DNA from: Kondoa malvinella
Lineage: Eukaryota; Basidiomycota; Agaricostilbomycetes; Agaricostilbales; Kondoaceae
Length of the DNA stretch: 64,000 nt
NCBI GenBank assembly: GCA_039545315.1
Contig: BCIM01000004.1
Span: 124,001 to 188,000 of the forward strand
Direction of reading: 5' to 3'
Positions within the stretch are counted from its first letter, which is position 1. Every line of letters begins with the position of its first letter. Position numbers and translations under genes: made by a program. Positions 22,969 to 33,513 of the stretch are shown here, piece by piece. The notes beneath the pieces were generated by a model. That model was not told the DNA's origin and ran no database searches. It was given only the letters and a program-made list of their open reading frames with translations.

Positions 22969-23668
22969 ATGGATCAGAATAAGGTCAGAGCGGGTAAGTC
23001 CAGGACATTGCTTGCGTACGCAGCCTCTGATAAGGTCGGGGTAGTACTCGAACTGGTTCATCTTTCCGAGCTGCAGATTGTCGCCTCAACTAATGCTCTT
23101 TCGCAGTGCCCTTCTATTGTCCTCGGTGGGAATGAGCAGCATGGACATTGGGCTAAGATCACGATGGATGAGGAACACAAGCATGTCATCTTTTCCGCCT
23201 CAAACTACAATGTAAAGACAGCCCTAGACCAAGTTTTCAGCGAGTGGTATCAACACGTGAAGGGGAATGCCTTCAGAGACCACGTTCTCGTTGCTTGTGG
23301 CCACAAGTTATGCAAGTTTCTCGCTCGGCAGTTCCAAAAGTACACTCGGGACGACCGAGAGCAGCTTCAAGTCTGTTCAAATGGCTCATTTGCCCTGTCG
23401 CATGCTGACTGCGCATCTACAGATGCTGATGGAGACTGATGCCATAAACGTGGAGCGCAGAGCGGGGTCATCGCGACGTGAAGCCGTGGTTGTCGAAATC
23501 CTATCCACAGTCGAGAAAGTCAAGTACGTGGCTTACTTTACGACCTCATTGCCGTGCTGTAAAAAGAACTGGCGCATGGTTTCCTCCGACGCCTATGATG
23601 CAATCAAGATGTTGCACCAGCAAAGAGGCGCTCACAACTCCCAGACCTGCCGTGCGAGGAGGGGATGA
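22969..23668 (+). CDS. hypothetical protein
   Basis: Not recognised. The ATG at 22969 opens a short first exon (MDQNKVRAG). The main exon reads IVLGGNEQHGHWAKITMD and HVIFSASNYNVKTALDQVFS, and after a roughly 50-nt intron it continues MLMETDAINVERRAG..AVVVEILSTVEKVKYVAYF and ends near QTCRARRG. The composition, with mixed charged and hydrophobic residues and no membrane segment or signal peptide, suggests a small soluble protein of about 200 residues. Intron 1 could alternatively be retained, since the frame is open across it. Confidence 0.5.
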
Positions 23669-23802
23669 TCACGCATATTTACTGTTTAGGCAAATAGACT
23701 TTTTATAATTCATACGTTCGCCATCTCCTGCGAACGGCGCATCACATGACAATCTAATAAGCATAAACCTGACATTGCCTATGCTGAGCCAAGGTGCTCA
23801 CC

Positions 23803-25006
23803 TTATCTAGCCTCAAACTCCCCACCTCCATCATCCCTCTTATCCTGCGCCGGTTCCGGATCAAAAGAAGCAGGTACAGCAAGCGTCTCATCCGGTAACA
23901 GATCATGCACTTGAACAATCTTCTTGAACCTTGAGTAGAGACTTGTTTCCGCCTGTTATTACCTACCTCATTCAGCACGACCATGCAAAAGAAGAAGAGA
24001 CGGACCTCGCAGGATTGAAATGTCTCTTCGTGCTGTAGTCCCCGTAGAGTCAGTATCAGAACAGTCTGACAGCTGGCCAACGGAGCTTACGTGATAATAC
24101 GCATGACTGAAGATTCGATACAGACGCCTAGCTGTAGATGCGAGATGCTTGAATGAGCTGTCTGGTATATTTATTCTGCCGTACTTGATCAGCTAGCATT
24201 CGACGCAGACCTAGAAAAGTTTACCTCGACGGAAAGTGCTTCGGCGAGAGCAAAAGCGCGGTCGCAGCGTTGAGGGTGTGCTCGATGTAATCAATCTGTA
24301 GCCCGCTTAGATCACATCAAAGAAAGAGTCTCGCGAACTCACAGCACAACACTCAGTCTGTGAAAACACAGAACGAAGGCATGAGCTACAAACTCAAAGC
24401 GTTCTTCTAGCCCGCACCTCGGTAGCTGACGCATGCGCAGCACATAGATACAGCCATTCGCCGCCTAGTATAATCAGCCTGACGGTATACACAAAGCTGA
24501 AGAAGCATACCTTTCATCTCACCGCACGTCTGTCTCGTACACACAGTCTGCAGCGACGTAATCCAAGGACTCGACAGATCTTGGCAGACTCGTCTTAACC
24601 CTTCGTAAAGCCATACTCGAGCATCAACAGCTAGCTGATCATCCCCTTCTTCGCCCTCCTTCTGCTTTCCTTTGCCTTTTGATCTGAGCGTAGGTACATT
24701 TACGATAGTGTCTATGTCGTGAATGTCATTGCGTATCAGCGTCGAGAGCACTTCTTGAGCTTGAAATAGGGAGTCGGATTCTGAGGCTTCGTCAAAGGTG
24801 CAAGTGCCAGGTAGCGAGTCGATAGTCTAGACGTCACAAACCAGCTCGTGAGCCTTGTAGGAAGCAGCATATCGACTTGCGCACCTCATTACGTTGACCT
24901 CTTAACAACCAGGAATCATGGCAAATCAGCTTGGTTCGAAAGCGAAGTCCCTGACTCACCTGTACCTAACTCGCGTCGCTTTGCTCAAGCTAGCTGCAGC
25001 GGCCAT
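23803..25006 (-). CDS. MOB-family protein, MOB4/phocein-like
   Basis: Predicted MOB kinase-adaptor of the phocein (MOB4) branch, a subunit of striatin-interacting phosphatase and kinase (STRIPAK) complexes. Conserved pieces are VLSTLIRNDIHDIDTIVNVP, then CTRQTCGEMK and EWLYLCAAHA (zinc-binding Cys pair), CCAIDYIEHTLNAATALLLS, KHFPS and the signature YRIFSHAYYHHEETF containing the two metal-binding His, ending with IVQVHDLLPDETLAVPASF and an acidic tail. Human MOB4 has the same order of elements. Seven or so short exons make the N-terminal exons (MAAAASLSKATRVRYR) less certain. A Lys/Glu-rich insertion (GKGKQKEGEEGDD) interrupts the N-terminal region. Role by family: signalling scaffold at endomembranes. 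Confidence 0.86.
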
Positions 25007-25180
25007 GCAATGTACCCAAGAGCAGTGTATTCAGGCGGTGCTGCTTGTCCGACTCGTCGCGAATCGCTGATGGTCTTTGGCAAACAACAATGACAACTTC
25101 GAAGTTCGCGTTGATGCAAAGTACAGATACAGAGTACAGCTATTGACAATCCAAGCATATACAAGCCCTCTGGAGGTCAC

Positions 25181-27138
25181 TCAGACCGCAATCTCCTGAC
25201 CGAACGTGAATTGAGAAGTCTGCATCCCAAACGCGGGTATAGCAGGTGCAGCCGCAGTCTCATTCAGCTGCTTGCTCACTGTATTATAAATCAGCAGGAT
25301 ACAAGGATACAAACGTGAGTATTCACAAGCATGTGCTTGCGCCAAAAGCAATTGAGCGAAAGGCATCTTTTCACCTCCCGCAATGAGCAATAACGTAGAA
25401 ACAAAGACTTCTTTCAGGTAGGCAAAAGAGAACCCTCTAGTCTCTACAGTAAAGCGACTGCATTCGAACATGAGCTTCCGTCCATCTCCATTATAAGAGA
25501 CTCACTCAAGCAAAGCATCATCAATTTTCAGCTCCGGCCTATCCCTCAGCTTATGCTGCCAGTAGACACCATACGCTCTCCTCTCTTTAGGTTCTGGAGA
25601 TGGGAAAGCGTATTTGCGATCAAAGCGGGATGGACGCTTAGACACTGATGGGTCGAGCTTGTCGAAATAGTTGGTCGTAGCGAGCACAAAAATGCCATCG
25701 TTGTCCTCCAGGCCACTACAATTATATGATCAGCTTATGCTACTGTTGAACATCGAATAGCCTACTCCAGCTCATTGAGAAAAAGCGACCGGTTGAGTTC
25801 AGTCAATAGACTGTCCAAGTCCTCGATGATCAGCAGACAAGGGCTGACAGCTCTAGCGTGCTTGAATATTTCGTGTATGCCAGCTTCATCGTTGCCAAAT
25901 TGAGAAAAGGTCTTGACACTGGTACCCACATCAGCGAGGGACACTCGAGCAGACAATGAGAACAGACTAAAGGGGCACTACATCGCTTTCGTGCAGTAGC
26001 TGATGTTGTAGTGCTTTGAGAGTGATCTACGAACGGGCTTAGCAATACTAACACTGCGACGGATTTTTCTTACAGTTTTGCCATTACCCGGTTCGCCCAT
26101 CAAGATGATCCCTCGCTTCCACGGAACAGCCAAGCCCTTGTAGAGAGACTCTTTGGAGAAGAAACCAATCACATCTTCCCTCAAGTCTCGCTTGAGTGTT
26201 TCATCTAAAATAATATCGTCCCAATTTCCAGTTTCATCAACGGAGCGGAATAGGCTCTTGCTTTTCTTCCCTATATTGCAAACAAGTAAGCTCAGGAAGT
26301 CATAAGCATGCATGACATACAGAACCCTGGGTAGCTGAATTCCCATAGCTCATCGTGCAGCTGAATGGCGTAATGCGAAACGGCGTGAATCAGCAGATCA
26401 GCCGAAGAGGCGCTATTCTGTTCCTGTTGAGGTTGAAGAAGCCACCATTGTTGAATAACTTGATAACCTTCTGACCAGGTGCCATAGTAAGCAAGGAATG
26501 ATTCAGAGCTGTCTTCAGAAGTCCTCCAGTGCAGGTCGAAAGCAGCAAATTTGATAGACACAGCGATAGATCCGCCACCTTCGCGACGTCTAGCAGCCGG
26601 TACATAGAGTTGTTGCGAGATTGCCTTGTATATCATTGAGATAAGCCTAGACTATGAGATAGCTGCCTCACTTCGACATCCGGTCGCTTGCGAATGTTCA
26701 GGCCATGATCTGGTACATTCGCGTACTCTAAAAGCTGGAACGTAGGCTGCGAAATGGCCGTGATGGTATGGTTCGGATGCAGGTGCTTAATTCGCTGGTG
26801 TAAAGAAGTCTCTGGATCGCTTCGAGGGGCTTTGAATTCGTCTTGCCAGTCATGATAGAAGGAAGCTTTTTGGAAATGGGACGAGACAGCAGGCAAACCA
26901 GAAGACCACTGAGAAGCTTTGTGCGCGCTCGACTCCTCCTCGGATCCAGGTGAGAGACGCATGCCTCGAGAAGCAGCGACATAATGTAGTGCAAGACAGT
27001 GCAGAAGCAAGCTGATCATGTCACGGTCGTGCGGGGTCAAAATGCGCAAAGTGAAAGATGACAAAATAGCTAGGGATACACGATCAGTAGTTTAATGGAA
27101 CGATTACAAGCCGAATGTCCCTCTTTCAAGCTGCCCAT
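25181..27138 (-). CDS. BCS1-like AAA ATPase
   Basis: Predicted AAA-type P-loop ATPase. A divergent N-terminal half (for example QPTFQLLEYANVPDHGL) precedes NWDDIILDETLKRDLREDVI and the segment LAVPWKRGIILMGEPGNGKT, which contains Walker A. Walker B is CLLIIEDLDSLLTE, sensor 1 is VLATTNYFDKLDPSV, and the arginine finger is PSRFDRKYAFP. The end is QTSQFTFGQEIAV at 25181. The order and the SRFDRK motif match fungal BCS1/AAA-core proteins of unknown client. No transmembrane or mitochondrial-targeting segment is evident, unlike true Bcs1. The first ATG (27136-27138) lies only 2 nt after the stop of the upstream gene; an internal ATG at 27017-27019 is an alternative start. Confidence 0.85.
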
Positions 27139-27140
27139 TT

Positions 27141-28059
27141 TCAAGCCGAAGCTGAAGCAGACGCGGATGCCTACAAGACATTGTCAGCATATGGACAGCC
27201 GCTCGAAAGAGAGGAGCTGACACTAGCACCACCGGACAAGAGGCTGGCAATGTTGTCTAAAGCCACGGTGTAATAGCTGGCATAGAAAGTAGCGACAGCT
27301 GCTGCGTCGTTGGCACAAATGTTGTTGAACAGCTTGACAGTCGCAGCCTCGGAGTCACCAGTCGAAGCAGTGTCGTTAGCATATAGCTACGCAATGCATA
27401 TAAGCGCATTCAAAGACATGTGAGATTCGGACTTACCTGAAGGACTTGCGAATAGTTTGACACCATAAGCGAGTCGGCCGTGAGGGGTCCAGAAGTTAAG
27501 TTGGTGACTGTTAGGCCGCCCTGAGAAGAGTCTTGACGTTCTGAATGCAAACTCACCAGTCTGGATAAAAGTAGCAGTCATGTTGGTGTCGACCAAGACT
27601 TCCATTATCGTGCCACTGAGAGACTGATGAGCAAAACGCAACAACTTCGAGCGATATACTTACTCTCCGCGCTCTCTTGTAGCTCCAGTCTCGTTTCCGG
27701 TCGCAGTGATCGGGGCAGCCCAAAGTCTAGGAATCAAGAAGTAAGCATTGGTTCATCCAAAGGATACAAAGCAGGACACACGGAGCAACGGACCAATCGG
27801 CGATTTGAGCATCTACCAATGTTTCGAAAGAGTAAGGGTAAGTTTGCTGGCGTTCGATGTAAGTGAGCTCGTATCCTTCCGGGCAAGGGTAGGCGGCATT
27901 GCCATCTTCTGCAGGTGCAGGTGCTGGTGCTGGTGCTGAAGGTGCTTCAGGAGAAGCCGGAGCTGGACCTGGGGCTGGCGCGGGGTCTTGACGCTTTATG
28001 TTTTGGGGAAGAGCAGTTGCGAGGCCTGCGAAAGTGAGGGCGAGGATGGCTGAACGCAT
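27141..28059 (-). CDS. secreted Ala/Pro-rich protein, unknown
   Basis: Predicted extracellular protein. MRSAILALTFAGLATALPQ is a signal peptide, followed by a Kex2-like dibasic site (IKRQDP) and a low-complexity linker of alternating Pro-Ala. The folded part has PCPEGYELTYIERQQTYPYS, VDAQIADWSV, GTIMEVLVDTNMTATFIQT and YANDTASTGDSEAATVKLFN with several N-glycosylation sequons, and ends in an Ala-Ser repeat. At least six introns are needed. I do not recognise the domain. The stop at 27141-27143 is 2 nt upstream of the next gene's first ATG. It could be a cell-wall or secreted matrix protein; no catalytic motif is visible. Confidence 0.75.
27911..27938 (-). repeat. trinucleotide-pair repeat coding for Ala-Pro
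   Basis: A run of GGTGCAG/GGTGCTG units in the secreted-protein gene codes for PAPAPAPA on the minus strand. It is an imperfect 6-bp tandem repeat that could vary in length between strains. Confidence 0.7.
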
Positions 28060-28674
28060 GTTTGATTGATTATTTCGTGGCGAGGAGCAAGAAGGACAGG
28101 TCTTGAAAAGAAATAGAAAAGGATAGAGAGACAGGTACGCAATAAGCAATAGTCCATTTATGGGACTTCTCCACGATCGAGACTTTTGTCGACTTTCACA
28201 TGTCGCCGTTTGCATAACATGCTCGCATTCGCTGAAGTGGTACCTTGGGATGTACAGACACTCGGCCCCTAGCCATCTTCCTTCTGCATACGATGGTCTG
28301 CGGACGTGACTTGCAATGACTACGACTACTCTATAGTGCTTTGCGAGACCCAGCTACTGCTCCAGCGACGCCCTAGGTCCGTGAGACAACATGGCGCGCA
28401 CGGTCGAATGTGTCTTCTCTACATTGCTTCAATTGTGCTTCTCTCTCTCTCTCTCCCTTGATTTTCAGTTCAGCAAGCCTTTGTTATTTTCCGCTTATCC
28501 CGCGCCTGAGAAACCAAAGAGCAACCATACCATCAGCACAACACTCCCAACAAAGAGGCTTCTTTCTATACTCTGTTGCTTCTGTGCTCTTTTTCTGCTG
28601 TAAAAGTATCTCCGTTCCTCTCAAGATCAACACACTCAAGTTCAACAGAGTAGAAAGCTCAACGGAAGAATATA
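28060..28674. promoter_or_regulatory. divergent promoter with CT tract
   Basis: A 615-bp region between divergent genes. It holds a CT microsatellite followed by pyrimidine-rich stretches, typical of fungal core promoters, and CA/AC-rich leader sequence just before 28675. No exon was seen. Confidence 0.45.
28439..28457 (+). repeat. (CT)n microsatellite
   Basis: About nine CT units in the promoter of the gene at 28675. CT tracts often mark transcription start regions of fungal genes. Confidence 0.85.
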
Positions 28675-30589
28675 ATGACTGCGAATGCAGGTATGCGCTA
28701 TCTGCTTAGACATCGCTCGCCGTCTAAGCGTACGATCGAGACCTGGCGCAGTTGCTGCTTGGTATACGGGATGATATTGGCGGGCTGCGAGAAGACGTTG
28801 CGAAGGACAGAGCGGCGAATAAAGAACGGTTTTCACGCCTCGGTGAGTTCAGTCTGCCAAGACCTTCATCCTTTCGCTGACGATTCGACAGAAACTGGTA
28901 CTGGATTTCGATCACAGCCGCCTTCTGACGATGAACCAGCATCGGATGAAGGCGCAACCCAATCCAAGAAAAAGGCTTCGAGCAAGAACAGAAAAGCAAG
29001 TGCATTGAATCAAGGAGAAGCCCATGTCGCGCCTCAGCCATCAGCTGCAACGCGTAAAGGGCCAAAGAGCAACGGCAATCAAGTTGAAGACAAGTCCAAG
29101 GCTTTGTTGACGGCGGTTGAAAAATATAGCAAAACCTTGAACTGCAAGCTAGACGGCGTCGAAATGCGCCAAGCCAAAGGGCCAAATGGGAAGCGCCACC
29201 TTGTGCCCTGCATATCGATCCCTACACAGCTTAACCAACGGTACACGATAGATGAGCATTACTCGGCTTGGTCTGTTGCCGCCAAGAAGGGCAGTCTGTC
29301 TCTTCACCAGCTATTCGCACGCCTGGAAGCTTCAGAGATGGCTCTTGTGGTCAGTGGGAAGCCTGAATTGGAGCTGATGTTGGCGTTTGGGCGGTATTTG
29401 GAAGCTACGAACAAGGGGGTACCTCTGAAAGCAGCGCGACTCAAGAAGCTCATTGACTACCTCAAGGCAGAAGAACCAGTATCTGATCGGTACACCATCA
29501 ATACCGTGGTAGCGGCCATCGGGGAGATTCAGGCTCTTCTTGCTTCCCCAAGTACAAGAATGACCATGACCGAAAGTAAGCATCGATAAAGTTTGGTTCA
29601 AAGCATGTACGCTGACAAGCAAAGCAGCGGAAGAGCCATTGGACGCATTGGCGTGGTCAGTGCAAGCGTTGACAGACAAGGTTCAAACATTGCTAGACAA
29701 GCTGGACAAATCAGCAGCCAACAGAGCTGCGGACAAAGTGGAAGCGGACAAAAGGTATAGAAGGATTGAAAGCCGTCTCGACGAGATACTAGGTGAGTCT
29801 TCTTTTACTGGCCCAGTCCTTTTGATCTGACGCATCACAGAGCTGAATAGTGCTGTCTTCACAGAAGTGAACGCTACCACCTTCAGCGCGAGTCCACCTG
29901 TTGAAGCAGAGCCTGACTCTGAAGACGAAGATTATCTTGGTCGAGGCAAGCAAGGCGAAGCTTCTCCCGTCCATCTTGAGCAAGATGCTGCAGAACCTGT
30001 TGCTGCTCCAGTCACCGTCACCGTCAAGAGCAATTACAAGCAACTCCAAGAAAAGGAAGATGCAATCCTGCGTCTCAATGTTCTGCTTGGTCCCGCTTTC
30101 GTGAACACTGGTTCAAGCGTTAGGTGGGTTCAAGATCGCTATCGGCATTTCTGGACGCCGCATGTCGATGTGTCGATCTACACCACTAAGGCCTACACAC
30201 CTCGAGAACTTTACGAAGCCTACTCTGTAGCAGCGCCTGGATCAATTTCACTTCGCTTTTGTACCTTCCGCCTTTCGAAAGAAGAATTTCAGCGGACAAT
30301 CAAAGGCAAGGCTGGGTTGACGATGCTAGCTCGGTTCGGTCAATGGGTGGAAGAAATTTTGGACGGTGTGCAGCATATTACGAGGAGGCTCAACAAACTT
30401 GAAGATCATATCAAAGCTGTTGAACCAACCGTTCGGGGCCGCCTTAAGTTGTCAGCCATGAATCGCGCAATCGATCAAATTCAAGTTAAGGAGCGCGCAG
30501 TGAGTACCTGTCTTGCGCTTCATGGCCCAGTCTGATCTCGCACTCAGGAGCTTGGTAGGCAGACGGAGACATGCAGCGCTTTACAATAG
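28675..30589 (+). CDS. protein with two tandem copies of an unknown domain
   Basis: Not recognised, but the architecture is clear. The predicted protein is about 554 residues. A coiled-coil-like segment at residues 5-43 (GIRDDIGGLREDVAKDRAAN) and an acidic/Lys-rich linker precede domain copy 1 (about 110-265: YSAWSVAAKKGSLSLHQLF, GRYLEATNKGVPL, RLKKLIDYLKAEEP, IGEIQ). A second coiled coil (VQTLLDKLDKSAANRAADKV) and linker precede copy 2 (about 375-540: LYEAYSVAAPGSISLRFCTF, GQWVEEILDGVQHI, RLNKLEDHIKAVEP, IDQIQ). The repeats share position-specific residues throughout, so an internal duplication of coil plus domain is evident. Introns at 28691, 28839, 29577, 29793 and 30499 splice in frame. 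No catalytic or DNA-binding motif is visible. Confidence 0.75.
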
Positions 30590-30805
30590 AAGACTGGCTG
30601 CAATATCATTATCATATTTCGTTCGTCATAACGTGTGGCAATTAGAATATATACGTCTGTACATTGTGTCATACCTCGCTCAACTCGCTCGAAAGGCGCT
30701 TGAACGATTACAGATGAGTTAGCATGAGACGCGCAACTGATGCAGTCATGTTTCAGCGCCGATATTAGGGTCCTTCATACTACTGCAATGCAACCAACTC
30801 ATCTC

Positions 30806-31442
30806 TTAGACAAGCTTGCCGTTATCTTTGTTAAGAATAGCGAGTTCCGTCTTCGGTAGCTTGAGCATCGAAGCAGGGCTGCTGATCTGATGAATTGCAC
30901 GATTCTTCGCTGTAACGTGCAAAGGCTCGTTGATCCTGACCAGGAAATGGTTAGCTGGATTCTATGGCACAAATGATACAAGAATAATGTACTCTTTGAT
31001 TGCGCGAGTCTGATCCTTCAATGTATCTCGATTCCCGCAGCATATTCATCACTTGAAATACATCTAAGTTAGTTTGAAACGTGTGGAAAACCAAGAACTT
31101 ACTTCTGCACAACAGCCAGATGAAAAATACACGCTGGAAAAAAGCACTAAAGGCTGGTTGCGGAGGGATCAGAGGACTGATGCAATCCCATAACACCGTA
31201 GACTTACCAGTAGAGTCGGAAAATTGCTTGCCTTTGGTCTTGGCCTCGTTCCAAAGCATGCTGTGTATGCTGGGTAGAGGATCAGGTAGGTTTGACGCGT
31301 GCCTTATGCCTGACAAGCGAGCTCTAGCAATAGGTCGGAAGGCGATGCGAGCGAATGATTGACGAAACAAGTTGGATTTGAAGGTGGTTGAGGATGAAAC
31401 AGCCGCTTCAAGACAAAAGACCTTGCTCATGGGTCTCTGCAT
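30806..31442 (-). CDS. predicted single-pass mitochondrial protein, unknown
   Basis: Not recognised. The best splice chain gives about 170 residues. The N-terminus is Arg/Ser-rich without acidic residues after the first exon start (SFARIAFRPIARARLSGIRH), a typical mitochondrial presequence. A single hydrophobic segment FSAFFQRVFFIWLLC follows, then the polar C-terminus NHFLVRINEPLHVTAKNR and KLPKTELAILNKDNGKLV. Four exons are needed, and three frames remain open in the last exon, so the C-terminus is the least certain part. The chain chosen is the only one that keeps all exons in phase with GT-AG introns. It may be a small inner-membrane or assembly protein. It is divergent from the NCBP3-like gene. 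Confidence 0.55.
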
Positions 31443-31895
31443 TGACAGAAATCGAGACACACCGCATCTAGAGAGCTCTACTACAGCCGATGCTGATCAT
31501 AGCTGCAGCATAGAATAGTTACGCAACTTGAGAAATGCTTTCATCCTTTGCAGGCGTTTGAAGGTGCCCGAGGAGACGCAGAATCGATGGCGCTCACGAC
31601 AAGCACAGCGACAGATGCATGATAGAAAGCACGCAGAAGGACACAGACACAGCAAAGATCATAAACAGCATAGATTCACGTTTTCCACATTTGCAGGCTC
31701 TTTCCCAGCTGGCCGGATAAGGCTCTCGCACGGAAGCACCAGAGTATGAGGGTGAATGCGGTCGCGGAGCCTTAGCAGGGCAGAGCAGGCTTCAGAAGAG
31801 CCGACGTGGTATTGCTCCAACCATCTTCCGCTTGTTGCACTCAAACGGCTTCTCGTTGCTATATACCCCCGGCGCTGTCACTGGCTGATACCACA
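31443..31895. promoter_or_regulatory. divergent promoter region
   Basis: A 453-bp gap between the mitochondrial protein gene and the NCBP3-like gene. A CTATATACC sequence about 35 bp upstream of 31896 is TATA-like. No exon was detected. Confidence 0.4.
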
Positions 31896-33403
31896 ATGGA
31901 CCTAGACGATATTCCCTTTGATACCCGCTCGCCCTCTCCGGTTATAGCAGAAGTGTTTGACACTGCACCCGTCGCCTCAACTTCAAGTACAGCACCACAG
32001 GAAGATGCCAAGCTATATAGGAATCCTATTGCTGATGCTCCTCTGTCTGCTGTAAGCTGTCCGTAGCAAGAACAGGAGACGACGTCTGATCATAGCGCAG
32101 GGTGATCTAGCAGCAAGAAAAGCTCGAGCAAAGAGAGAAGCTCGTTTTGGACACTATGCAGAGCCTATTGCACCTGATGTAGAAGATGAAGGTCCTCCAG
32201 CCTTTGAACTGGATTCGGCTGTGCATTTACGACCGAATGCGCTATACCTCTATTCTTCTTCAGTGTATGCCTATGCCCTATGCCATGGCGTAGCTTATGA
32301 AGAAACAGGAACCAGTTAGACACAGCCGCAGTGCTCAACTGGGCAAACGCAAATCTACTTGATCCAACTTCTTTGCTAGGCGTAGAATGGAGTGAGCGCT
32401 CCGTCTCACAACACGGAATCTGGGCTGATTTGAAGCAGTAAACGACGCTTCACTAGTATTATGCTTCACTTCTCCCTCACACGCAATAGAAGGTCTATCT
32501 TCTTTGCTACTACAACCTTCTACCGACCTTGCAAACAATCTCTCAACCGCTTTATCATCACTAGAAGACATTTACACCGAGCCTTCATCCGCCGACCTAA
32601 GGCTAATATCAACCTATCATAAAGCTCGACCTTTTCCTGATTACGCCTTCTCAGCGGTGTATTTACGCTTTGCAACCAAGAATGATAAAAAAGTAAAGAA
32701 TGCAGCTGCGCGATCTCAATTCTATTCAGAACGTGGCTATACCGAGCGACCGCCGAGGAGGTACGAGGAAGACCGATCGAGCAGCTCGAGGATGCAAAGG
32801 GATAGGAAACAAGAAGAATTGGATGCTTTAGATAGGGAGATGGATAATTTCGCTGCTGGGATTGATGAAGTGTCCTATGCGGATGAGAGAAGGTCAGAGA
32901 TGTCAGGCGGGAGAAACGGGTTATTAGGTCGGTTATCGAGGAGGGAACAAAGTTCAGCTAGAAGAAGAAGTCAGTCACCCAGAAGAGCGGGTCTGGATGA
33001 TGAATTGGACGCTTATATCAATGGCCAAGATAGACGCTCTCGTTCTCCTCCTCCTAGGAGAAGGTCTCCATCGCTCGAACGGTCGTCGTACAGAAGAAGA
33101 TCGCCTTCACCTAGACGTCAAAGACTTCCTTCACCTTCAAGACGGTCTCCGCCGATCAACGCTGAAGCAATAGAACTATTCGACGATAAAGCAGGCGGAT
33201 TAAGAGCATGGAGTGATACAGTCAAAGCACCTACAATACAAGTCGCACCTGATTTGGATGATGCTGATGAGGGTATTGTGAGGGTAGAAAGAGTGGTGAA
33301 AACGGAAGAAATCAAGCCTGTGAAAAGGGAGAGAGCGGTACATTTGTTTGATGCTAGTCCGGCTAAGAAGAGCTCCGGTAAGATGAGGGGTTGGGACGAT
33401 TGA
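31896..33403 (+). CDS. nuclear cap-binding protein subunit 3 homologue
   Basis: Predicted RNA-binding protein of the NCBP3 family (nuclear cap binding, mRNA export). An acidic N-terminus leads to AARKARAKREARFGHYAEP, then the RRM-like NCBP3 core RPNALYLYSSS, LDTAAVLNWANANLL, GVEWINDASLVLCF and SHAIEGLSSLL. This order (KR-FG, then RP-ALYL, then WIDD/N-S) is diagnostic of the family. The C-terminal half is low-complexity, rich in RS/SP dipeptides (RRRSPSLERSSYRRRSPSP), as in splicing-associated proteins, and ends KKSSGKMRGWDD. Introns sit at about 32052, 32265 and 32391. In the absence of NCBP2 this subunit can pair with NCBP1 in animals; its fungal role is less studied. Confidence 0.82.
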
Positions 33404-33513
33404 GCTTGTATGGAAGTGTATGTAAGCTTCTCACAGCACACGCAGACAGCAATAATTGCCATCTTCCGTTGTCTGGTACGACGCAAAGGTTGGCTTCAAA
33501 CGATCAAGTGACC

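Noticed and set aside
28439..28457. CT repeat as a possible mobile-element footprint
   Set aside because: A simple promoter microsatellite with no terminal repeats or target duplications.
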